In this document: positions 57,639 to 64,000 of the stretch, piece after piece | Layout: every line of letters starts with the position of its first letter | How positions within the stretch are numbered: the stretch's first letter is position 1 | Source of the DNA: Candidatus Limnocylindrales bacterium | Lineage (GTDB): Bacteria; Desulfobacterota; Binatia; UBA1149; CAITLU01 | Direction: 5' to 3' | DNA length: 64,000 bases | Assembly: GCA_035626395.1 (NCBI GenBank) | Contig: DASPNR010000002.1 | Location: forward strand, 188,501-252,500 | The notes under the pieces: model-generated | What the model saw: the letters and a program-made list of their open reading frames with translations, nothing else | The model's database searches: none | Told to the model about the DNA's origin: nothing | Translations under genes and position numbers: made by a program

Positions 57639-59765
57639 CTAGAAGATCTGGCTGCGCAGGTAGGTCGTGAAGCCGGCGCGTCGCAGCGAGGCCTCATGCG
57701 CAGCGGCGTCCTTGCGATTGTCGAAGGCGCCGCTGAGCACGCGGAACAAGCCGGCGTCGTTGACGATGCGCACCCGGCGTCCGCCCAGGCGCGACACCAG
57801 CTCCTCGGCATTCGCGCGCGTCCGGAACGCTCCGAGCTGGATCGTGTACAGCGTGGTGCCGCCGGTCTTGGCCGGCGCCTTGGCCGTCGCAGAGCCGACC
57901 TCCGGCTTCCGCGCCGGGGGCGCCGACGTCTTCTGCTTCGAGCGCGTCGACGGCGGCGGAGTCAGCACGGCGGCCTTGGCCTGAATGATGCGCGGCGCCT
58001 TCTCCTCGTACGCTTCCATGGCGGCCGGCATCTCTTCGTCGTCGGCGCCCATGGCCTCGTCCATGCCGAGCGTCGCATCGTCCTCACCGCGCGAATGGAT
58101 GCTCGGGTCCGGCGGGATGGCGGTGGCGCGCGCCGTCTGCTGGGCGGCTGCGGCCCTCTCTCGCGCATCCGCCTCGCGCGCCTGGCGGTCGACGGCGGCT
58201 CGCTGTTGCTCCATCGCTGCGCGCTCGTGTTCGACCGCTGCGCGCTGAGCCGCCTCGCGATCGGCACGCTGCCGGGCCATTGCGTCGCGCTTGGGGAAGT
58301 TCGGCTTCTCGCGGTCGGCGGTGCCGGGCTCGTCGCCCCACATCACCTCGCCGTCATACTCGTGCGCCTCGGCATCGAGCTCACGGATCTCGAAATCGTC
58401 CTCGGAATGGGTGTCGATTCGGGTATCGCGCGATGACCACACGGCCAGATGCGCATCGGCATCCAGGCGCGGCTGTTTGCCTTCGTTGCCTGCGGCCTGG
58501 TCGTCGGACACGCGGCGCGGCGGCGCAACCGGCAGCCGTACGATCTCGGTCGGCTCGGACGACACCGGCTTGGTGAAGAGCTCGGTGGTTCGCCCCGGCG
58601 CGGCATCACGCTCGGGCGATTCGATGCTGTTGGCCGCCCACGTCAGCAGCACGCACGCGGCGACGCTGAACAGGCCCATCGCGATGAAGCTGCCGCGCCG
58701 TGAGTCGCGGCCGCGCACCGGCGCACGCCGATCCTCGTCTTCGTCGTCATCCTCGGCCCCGGCATCGAAGGTGATCTCGTCCTGATCCTCCTCGTCCTCG
58801 CCCGTGCTCCACGACAGGCGCACTTCGTCCTGTGCATCCTCGTCGGAGGTCCAGTCTTCCTCTTCGTCGGTCTCGTCACCCCAGAGGACCTCGTCCTCGT
58901 CAACGACCGTCTTTGCCGTGCGCTCCAGACGCAACTTCTGCTGCTCTCCCGCCATGGCTGATCCCTCCGCTCCACTCCACGTGTGGACGTGCTCGCTGCG
59001 AACCTGATCGCAACCTGCTCGCGCCGCTCGTTCCAGCGCCGCCAGCGTCAGCGATTCCAGCCGCATGAGACGGCCGCCGCTGGCCACGATGAGATCGTCG
59101 ATCGCCTCGGGCGCGAACATCCTGCCGAGCTCGCCGGCGGCAGCGGCCAATCGCCGCTCCAGGTAGCGAATGCAGTCGCGCACGCTGAGCGGCTCGATGC
59201 GGCAGATCTGCAGAAGGTGCTCGAGCAGCGCGCGATCGGTCGTCGCATTCATGCGATCCAGAAGATCGGGACGCCCGAACAGGAACAGGTGCAGCGAGGG
59301 AGGCTCCTCGGCATCGTCGCAGAAAAGCCGTGCCAGCCCCGCCAGCGTCTGCGGCGAAAGTCGGTGCGCGTCGTCGATGACGATGGCGGTGGAGCCGCCG
59401 GCGGCCGATCGCCTGGCGGCGACGTCGATGAACGTATGAATGAGCTCGTCCTCGCAGGAGCCGTCCGTCCGATCGACGCCGAGCTGCGCCAGTGCCTCAC
59501 GAACCAGACTGGAGATGGAAGAACCGGGCGAGGTGATCAGCGCGGCACGCGCGCGCCCGGCCAGTCGGCGCGCGAAAATGCGGGCCAGAAGGGACTTGCC
59601 GCTCCCCTCGTCGGCAATGAGAACGCTGAGCCCGCGAGGTGAGCGAAGGCCCGCCTGAAGCTCCGACAGCAATGCGGCCAGCGCGTTGGGCAGGCACTGC
59701 TCGTCGGCGTCACTGTTTCTTGGAAATGGGTCGCGAGAAAGCCCGAACACCGCCGCCACATCCAT
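57639..59765 (-). CDS. AAA ATPase-SPOR fusion protein (DamX-like)
   Basis: The 708-residue protein has an ExeA-like AAA domain (Walker A region ADEGSGKS at 51-58, with Ala in place of the first Gly; Walker B IVIDDAH near 128-134), a very acidic linker (about 289-345), one membrane helix (about 359-379), a charged, Ala/Arg-rich probable coiled coil, and a C-terminal SPOR domain (about 630-705) that should bind denuded septal peptidoglycan. Gamma-proteobacterial DamX has a similar plan. The ATG at 59765 has GGAGG upstream. A role in cell division is inferred. Confidence 0.87.
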   Translation of the reverse strand: MDVAAVFGLSRDPFPRNSDADEQCLPNALAALLSELQAGLRSPRGLSVLIADEGSGKSLLARIFARRLAGRARAALITSPGSSISSLVREALAQLGVDRTDGSCEDELIHTFIDVAARRSAAGGSTAIVIDDAHRLSPQTLAGLARLFCDDAEEPPSLHLFLFGRPDLLDRMNATTDRALLEHLLQICRIEPLSVRDCIRYLERRLAAAAGELGRMFAPEAIDDLIVASGGRLMRLESLTLAALERAARAGCDQVRSEHVHTWSGAEGSAMAGEQQKLRLERTAKTVVDEDEVLWGDETDEEEDWTSDEDAQDEVRLSWSTGEDEEDQDEITFDAGAEDDDEDEDRRAPVRGRDSRRGSFIAMGLFSVAACVLLTWAANSIESPERDAAPGRTTELFTKPVSSEPTEIVRLPVAPPRRVSDDQAAGNEGKQPRLDADAHLAVWSSRDTRIDTHSEDDFEIRELDAEAHEYDGEVMWGDEPGTADREKPNFPKRDAMARQRADREAAQRAAVEHERAAMEQQRAAVDRQAREADARERAAAAQQTARATAIPPDPSIHSRGEDDATLGMDEAMGADDEEMPAAMEAYEEKAPRIIQAKAAVLTPPPSTRSKQKTSAPPARKPEVGSATAKAPAKTGGTTLYTIQLGAFRTRANAEELVSRLGGRRVRIVNDAGLFRVLSGAFDNRKDAAAHEASLRRAGFTTYLRSQIF

Positions 59766-59927
59766 CCGCCTCACCTCCCGGCGGGCGGCCGACGATCTCG
59801 CCCCCGAGATCAGCCCCGCCCTCTCCTCCCGTCGTCGCATGGGCGCGTACGACGCTGCCATGCGTTGCGGCAGGCCGCAGCCTGCGCGCCACCCCATGAC
59901 GCTAGCACACAGCCGCCTGTTTGCAAT

Positions 59928-61058
59928 TCAGGCGCGGCCGCGTCCGTGAGCCGGCGCCCGGCACGAGCTCTGTAGCAGGCGGGAGAACAGCAGCAGCGGC
60001 TCGACTCGCGAGCTCTTGAGCGCAAGGTCGAGCTGAACGACTTCACGGTGCAGACGCAGCAGCTCGTCCATCTCGAAATTGGATGCAGCCTTGAGACGGA
60101 AGTAGCCGCGCCAGGAAGGATGCCGGCGGCGGAAGCTCTCGGGCAGCGACTGCATGGGACCGAACAGCAGCTTGTCGGCCTTCATCTGCATGGCCCCTCG
60201 CGGTAGCAGATCGAGCATCGGCCGCACTTCCATGAGCTCGCCGATGTGGGTGGCGAGCAGCGCCGTCAGGCGGAGCGGAGGCTCGCCGTCGGCGAGCAGG
60301 CGCTCGATCATCCTTTCGGCGTCGGCCAGGCGCCGCTCACTGACGGCGCCCGTGAAGTCGAAGACCCAGGTCTGCGCCAGGTCTCGCATCCCGCGCCGGA
60401 CGTGCTCGACCTCGATGCAGGCCGGATCCGCGATCGTCAGGGTCAGGCGATCGACCTCCTGCAGCAACTCGCCGATGTTGGTGCCGGCGCGCGAGACGAT
60501 CTCGCCGATGGCACCGGCACCGATGCGCGTGACGCCCGCGCCGCGAAGGCGCGCCTCGACGATGGTGGCGAGTTGCGCGGGATCGATGCGGCCTTCGCGC
60601 GTCGTATCGAGCCGAAGATCTTCGATTTTCGCGTGCTTGGCCAAGTACTTGTATAGCCGGCTTCGAGCATCGATGGAGGTGGCCGAGACGAACAGGAACG
60701 TCTCGGCGGGAAGGCCTTCTTCCAGGATGCCCAGAAGAGCCTCCTGTCCGCTGTCGCCGCTCTCTTCGCCGTCGCGCTCCTCGCCCGTCTCCGGGTCGGC
60801 CGCCTTGCCGCGCGCTCTCGGCGGCGACCATCCGCGAATCCACACGCAGCGGCGCGAGGCGAACATGCCGACCTGGCGAAGCGCGAGCAACGCCTCCGCC
60901 AGCGGCCGCTCGCCGCCACGAAACACTTCCAGGTTGAGCGACTGGGCCGATCGGTCCAGCACCTGGTCGATGGCAGACTGCACGAGCGGATCGACGAGCG
61001 AGGGCTCGCCGACAAAGAGCGTCACGGGCAGAGCGGCCTGGGCCGCCTTCGCGCTCAC
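59928..61058 (-). CDS. holA: DNA polymerase III subunit delta
   Basis: HolA opens the sliding clamp within the clamp loader. The 376-residue protein has LFVGEPSLVDPLVQ, the LNLEVFRGGE region, FLFVSATSIDARSRLYKYL, AGTNIGELLQEVDRL and LLATHIGELMEVRPM, as in the family; a Glu/Asp-rich insertion (about 88-105) is unusual. The GTG at 61058 overlaps the thioesterase stop (GTGA). It is followed, after 162 bases, by the AAA-SPOR gene. Confidence 0.92.
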   Translation of the reverse strand: MSAKAAQAALPVTLFVGEPSLVDPLVQSAIDQVLDRSAQSLNLEVFRGGERPLAEALLALRQVGMFASRRCVWIRGWSPPRARGKAADPETGEERDGEESGDSGQEALLGILEEGLPAETFLFVSATSIDARSRLYKYLAKHAKIEDLRLDTTREGRIDPAQLATIVEARLRGAGVTRIGAGAIGEIVSRAGTNIGELLQEVDRLTLTIADPACIEVEHVRRGMRDLAQTWVFDFTGAVSERRLADAERMIERLLADGEPPLRLTALLATHIGELMEVRPMLDLLPRGAMQMKADKLLFGPMQSLPESFRRRHPSWRGYFRLKAASNFEMDELLRLHREVVQLDLALKSSRVEPLLLFSRLLQSSCRAPAHGRGRA

Positions 61059-61507
61059 GCTCGCGTTCCGGGCCGTACGCGGCCGGTGCGTACCGGCGCC
61101 CACTCGCCGATCGCGGACGCGAGCAGGCGACCGCGATCGTCGTGGACGCCGGCTTCGATGACCACGCTGCGAGTGCCGTCGCCGCCGGTGATGCGTGCGC
61201 GGATCGTCAGCGGCCGACGCACGGTGACGGGTCGGCGGAACTCGACTTTCAGCGAGCGCGTCACGCCATAGCGGCCCGCCAGCTCGAGCAGCGCCCACCC
61301 CATCGCCTCATCCAGCATCGTCGCGACCACGCCGCCGTGCACGAGCCCTTCGTAGCCTTCGTACGCGCTGGTCATGCTCGCCTCGGCCACGACGGAGTCG
61401 CCGTCCCGGCGGAACGCCAGCTGCAGCCCGCGTTCGTTGCCGGGCGAGCAGCCGAAGCACCCGGCCTTGCCTTTGCCGTTGCCGCTCGATGTCCCCTCCG
61501 CACTCAT
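61055..61507 (-). CDS. PaaI-type hotdog-fold thioesterase
   Basis: A 150-residue acyl-CoA thioesterase with the catalytic/hotdog motif LVHGGVVATMLDEAMGW and a beta-rich C-terminal half (SLKVEFRRPVTVRRPL). A Cys pair in CFGCSPGNERGLQL is common in this subgroup. The ATG at 61507 is taken; longer starts add a poor sequence. It overlaps holA and is divergent from the TetR gene, whose operator lies between them. Confidence 0.87.
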   Translation of the reverse strand: MSAEGTSSGNGKGKAGCFGCSPGNERGLQLAFRRDGDSVVAEASMTSAYEGYEGLVHGGVVATMLDEAMGWALLELAGRYGVTRSLKVEFRRPVTVRRPLTIRARITGGDGTRSVVIEAGVHDDRGRLLASAIGEWAPVRTGRVRPGTRA

Positions 61508-61703
61508 GCCTGCAGGCGGGCTTCTCGACGGGGCGCGGGTGGCAGTCAAGTCTGGGCAGTGGCGCACGGATCCGAAGCGGGCAACTGCGTCGGACGCGGC
61601 GCCGTCGATGACGCGCCAGGGCGGCGGGCACCGGCAGGCGGCAATCCAGGTCCGGCCATGGCAAGCGAGGCCAACGTGGCGGCGGCAGGCGGCTGGCGTC
61701 GAA

Positions 61704-61723
61704 AATTGGAACCTGTTCTAATT
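61704..61723. promoter_or_regulatory. KstR-like TetR operator palindrome
   Basis: The 20-base near-palindrome AATTGGAACCTGTTCTAATT contains TGGAACCTGTTCTA, an exact fit to TnnAACnnGTTnnA, the motif known for actinobacterial KstR. It lies five bases before the TetR-family ATG and overlaps a TCTAAT -10-like hexamer. The sequence shows the palindrome; KstR-type binding is inferred. Confidence 0.7.
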
Positions 61724-61728
61724 CCGCC

Positions 61729-62355
61729 ATGAACCCGAGGGCGCGGCGCATCGTCGACACCGCCATCGACCTTGCCGAGAAAGGCGGTTTCGAAGCCGTT
61801 CGGCTGCGCGACGTCGCCTCCGAGGCCGACGTCGCCCTTGGCACGCTGTACCGGTACTTCCGCAGCAAGGAAGACCTGCTCATCGCCGCGCTCACCTCGG
61901 AGGTCGAACAGCTCGAAGCGCGCATGCAGGCCAAGGCCACGCCCGGTGCGACTCCGCTCGAGCGTGTCAACGCATTCTTTCGCGGCGCCACCAAGGGCCT
62001 CATGCGCCGTCCGCGTCTGGCCCGCGCGATCCTGCGTGCCGCCGCCTCCGGCGATCACGAGCTTGCCGAGAAGGTCGCGTCCTTCCACGAACGGATGAGC
62101 GCGATGATCCTTGCCGCCATGCACGGTGTGACGGTGGGCGCCATCGCCGCGGCCGCAGCGCCGGGCGAAGCAAGCAACGGCGGCGCGGCGCCTGCCGTAC
62201 CGACCGCGGACGAAAGGGCCGTTGCCGCTCTGCTGCAACACGTCTGGTTCTCCTGCCTGGTCGGCTGGGCCGGCGGCCTGATGGTGCAGAACCAGGTCAT
62301 CGACCAGATGAACACCGCAACCTCACTGCTGATGCGCGCTGCGCACGAGGGATGA
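61729..62355 (+). CDS. TetR family transcriptional regulator (KstR-like by context)
   Basis: The 208-residue protein has an N-terminal helix-turn-helix (VRLRDVASEADVALGTLYRYFRSKEDLL) and a helical ligand domain with an Ala-rich loop. It lies five bases after a KstR-type palindrome and is followed four bases later by a steroid-type Rieske oxygenase gene, so it probably represses itself and that gene, and perhaps the divergent thioesterase-holA genes. Ligand unknown; a steroid or hopanoid CoA thioester would be the family precedent. Confidence 0.92.
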   Translation: MNPRARRIVDTAIDLAEKGGFEAVRLRDVASEADVALGTLYRYFRSKEDLLIAALTSEVEQLEARMQAKATPGATPLERVNAFFRGATKGLMRRPRLARAILRAAASGDHELAEKVASFHERMSAMILAAMHGVTVGAIAAAAAPGEASNGGAAPAVPTADERAVAALLQHVWFSCLVGWAGGLMVQNQVIDQMNTATSLLMRAAHEG

Positions 62356-62359
62356 AGCC

Positions 62360-63307
62360 ATGACCACGTCTCGCTATCCGATGCCGCCTTATCCGAACGG
62401 CTGGTACCAGGTCGCGTACACCGACGAGTTGGAAGTGGGCTCGCCGCAGCCGCTGCACTATTTCGGGCGCGAGCTGGTGATCTATCGCGGCGAGGACCGC
62501 CGCGCGCGCGTGTTCGACGCCTTCTGTCCGCACCTCGGCGCGCACCTCGGCTTCGGCGGCAAGATCGAGGGCAACGACATCCGCTGCCCCTTCCATGGCT
62601 GGCGCTACGACGGTGAAGGCAAGTGCAACGAGATCCCCTACGGCAAGCGCATTCCGCCGTCGGCCAGGCTGCGCGCGTGGGAGGTGATCGAGAAGAACGG
62701 CCTGATCATGGTCTGGCACCACGCGGGCGGGAGCGCGCCGGAGTGGGAGATTCCAGACGTGCCGGAATACGGGCACGAGGACTGGACGCCGTACGTGAAG
62801 CGGCGTTGGAAGATCAAGGCGCACAACCAGGAGATGGCCGAGAACTCGGTGGACATCGCACACTTCCGCTACGTGCATGGCACCCTGACGGTTCCCGAAA
62901 GCGTGGCCACGGCCGAAGGCGCGTGCCTGCACGTGGATTCCAAGATGAAGCTCGGCACGCCCATCGGCGAGGTCGAGGGCGGCATCGAGTCCAAGGCCTA
63001 TGGCTTCGGCTTCAGCACGGTACGCTTCCGCGGCATCGTCGACACCCTGCTCGTAACTTCCGTCACGCCCATCGACGGTCAGTACGTGGACGTGCGCTTC
63101 TCGTTCAGCGTCAAGAAGATCGGCGACGCCGGCACCACGCGCGGCGTGGGCAAGGCGCTCATTGCCGACATCGACAAACAGATGAGCGAGGACATTCCGA
63201 TCTGGGAGAACAAGGTGTTCCTGGAACGCCCGATGCTGTGCGACGGCGACGGGCCCATCGGCGTGTTCCGCAGCTGGTGCAAGCAGTTCTACAGCGCGGC
63301 TGCCTAG
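62360..63307 (+). CDS. Rieske non-haem iron oxygenase (KshA/DAF-36 steroid type)
   Basis: The 315-residue enzyme has a Rieske site CPHLGAHL...CPFHGW (Cys56, His58, Cys76, His79) and a mononuclear iron site ENSVDIAHFRYVH (Asp165, His168, His173). The FDAFCPHLGAHL and IPYGKRIPPSA segments resemble cholesterol 7-desaturase (DAF-36/Neverland) and 3-ketosteroid 9-alpha-hydroxylase. A reductase partner is not in the window. GAGGG-like purines precede the ATG. Together with the KstR-like operator this suggests a sterol or steroid-like ring oxidation. Confidence 0.93.
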   Translation: MTTSRYPMPPYPNGWYQVAYTDELEVGSPQPLHYFGRELVIYRGEDRRARVFDAFCPHLGAHLGFGGKIEGNDIRCPFHGWRYDGEGKCNEIPYGKRIPPSARLRAWEVIEKNGLIMVWHHAGGSAPEWEIPDVPEYGHEDWTPYVKRRWKIKAHNQEMAENSVDIAHFRYVHGTLTVPESVATAEGACLHVDSKMKLGTPIGEVEGGIESKAYGFGFSTVRFRGIVDTLLVTSVTPIDGQYVDVRFSFSVKKIGDAGTTRGVGKALIADIDKQMSEDIPIWENKVFLERPMLCDGDGPIGVFRSWCKQFYSAAA

Positions 63308-63425
63308 CGCCGCCGCTCGTCGCAGCGCCGGCGACGCGCGCGCATCGCGTCTTGGCACCGCAACCGGTCGGGCCGGCGCGCCGCGTCCGCGTGCTGTACC
63401 TGCCGTCTCTGCCGCCGACGACCCG

Positions 63426-64000
63426 TCAGCGTGCGGCGAGCTTCATCCCGGGTCCCTCCTGCCCCGCCAGCTCCATTCTGGCCGCCTTCTGAAGCTGGAC
63501 GAAGGATTCCCGGATCGCCTCCACGAACACGTGCAGATCCGGCACCAGGTCCCAGTCCGCCAGCACGCCCCAGTACAGAGTTCCCATGTAGCTGAAGAGC
63601 GCGACGCCGAGGCCCTGATTCTCGAGCAGGTTCACCATCGGATAGATCTGCCGCAGCGGAGCGTCGAGCAGGTAGAGCTCGAGCTGCGGCCCCGGTACGT
63701 TGGTCACCACCAGATTGAACGGCCGCGAGCGCGTGGACAGGCGCACGGCCAGCGACAGCAGGCGCCAGGTCGTCATGTCGCTGACGCTGGCCAGGACCTG
63801 CGCGCCGAGCGCCTGTTTCGATTCCTTCAGGCGCGCCGTCGTCGCGCGTATGCGGTCCAGGCGCGTCACCGGATCCGCCTCATCGACCGGCAGATCGGTC
63901 ATCCACAGCGCGATCCTGTTGCCGAGATGTCCGCGCTCCTCCGTGGATCGCACGCTGACCGGTACGTTCGCCCGGATGCGCAGAAAATCGGGATTGATGC
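63426..64000 (-). CDS. WS/DGAT (wax ester synthase/diacylglycerol acyltransferase) C-terminal part, truncated by window edge
   Basis: The frame is open to the right edge, so the N-terminal catalytic half with HHxxxDG lies outside. The visible 191 residues form the DUF1298 domain: LGNRIALWMTDLPVDEADPV, NLVVTNVPGPQLELYLLD, and GLGVALFSYMGTLYWGVLAD. The family acylates alcohols or diacylglycerol for storage lipids and is common in Actinobacteria and marine Proteobacteria. A GTG at 63953 is internal. It is convergent with the Rieske gene, about 120 bases away. Confidence 0.9.
   Translation of the reverse strand, partial: INPDFLRIRANVPVSVRSTEERGHLGNRIALWMTDLPVDEADPVTRLDRIRATTARLKESKQALGAQVLASVSDMTTWRLLSLAVRLSTRSRPFNLVVTNVPGPQLELYLLDAPLRQIYPMVNLLENQGLGVALFSYMGTLYWGVLADWDLVPDLHVFVEAIRESFVQLQKAARMELAGQEGPGMKLAAR

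Overview
The window is about 64 kb of densely packed, GC-rich bacterial chromosome. Most of it is housekeeping, and no phage, insertion sequence, CRISPR array or rRNA gene was seen. The gene content points to a Gram-negative: SecDF-YajC, PlsB, a SPOR-domain protein and HolA are present. PurS, PurQ and PurL are separate genes and PurF has the iron-sulfur ligands. F420-type, Rieske, CoA-transferase III and WS/DGAT genes lie nearby. This mix fits an uncultured lineage of the former Deltaproteobacteria, such as Binatota. That assignment is inference; a marker-gene tree would settle it.

Layout. 1-7.5 kb: a rhomboid protease cut by the window edge, a DUF1329 protein, a PuuD-like membrane protein, a GST, a class III CoA-transferase and a secreted FG-GAP repeat protein. 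7.9 kb: tRNA-Gly(GCC) with its own likely promoter, just after a terminator behind pgsA. 8.8-10.4 kb: nadB. From 33.1 kb down to 10.4 kb almost everything reads leftwards: manC, plsB, yqeY, greA, then a leader with a strong intrinsic terminator, then rimP-nusA-ylxR-infB-ylxP-rbfA-truB-rpsO-pnp-M16 peptidase-dut, then purB-purC-purS-purQ-purL-purF. Many of these genes overlap their neighbour by four bases (ATGA, GTGA or TTGA).

33-43 kb: an alpha/beta-hydrolase-like protein that lacks the nucleophile serine, an RluA-type pseudouridine synthase, two small Cys-rich probable zinc-ribbon proteins (one with a histone-H1-like tail), TrmI, a leftward cluster of HesB, glycosyltransferase, DUF4149 and HAD genes, then queG, nadA, an unknown gene with a good promoter and a methyltransferase. 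43-51 kb: a leftward run udg-nfeD-SPFH-queA-tgt-yajC-secD-secF-methyltransferase, combining protein export, membrane quality control and queuosine synthesis (queG lies close by). 51-56 kb: a zinc-dependent phospholipase C-like protein, coaBC, a flippase-like membrane protein, a ferredoxin and a polyprenyl diphosphate synthase.

56-64 kb is the most accessory part: an F420-type luciferase-like oxidoreductase, an AAA-SPOR fusion, holA, a thioesterase, and a TetR regulator followed by a Rieske oxygenase of the KshA/DAF-36 steroid type. A palindrome fitting the KstR consensus sits immediately before the regulator gene. The window ends inside a WS/DGAT acyltransferase gene. The TetR/Rieske locus is my best candidate for an undescribed regulated pathway, possibly steroid or hopanoid modification. 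The serine-less hydrolase, the paired Cys-rich proteins and the PlsB with two HX4D motifs are the best single-gene oddities.
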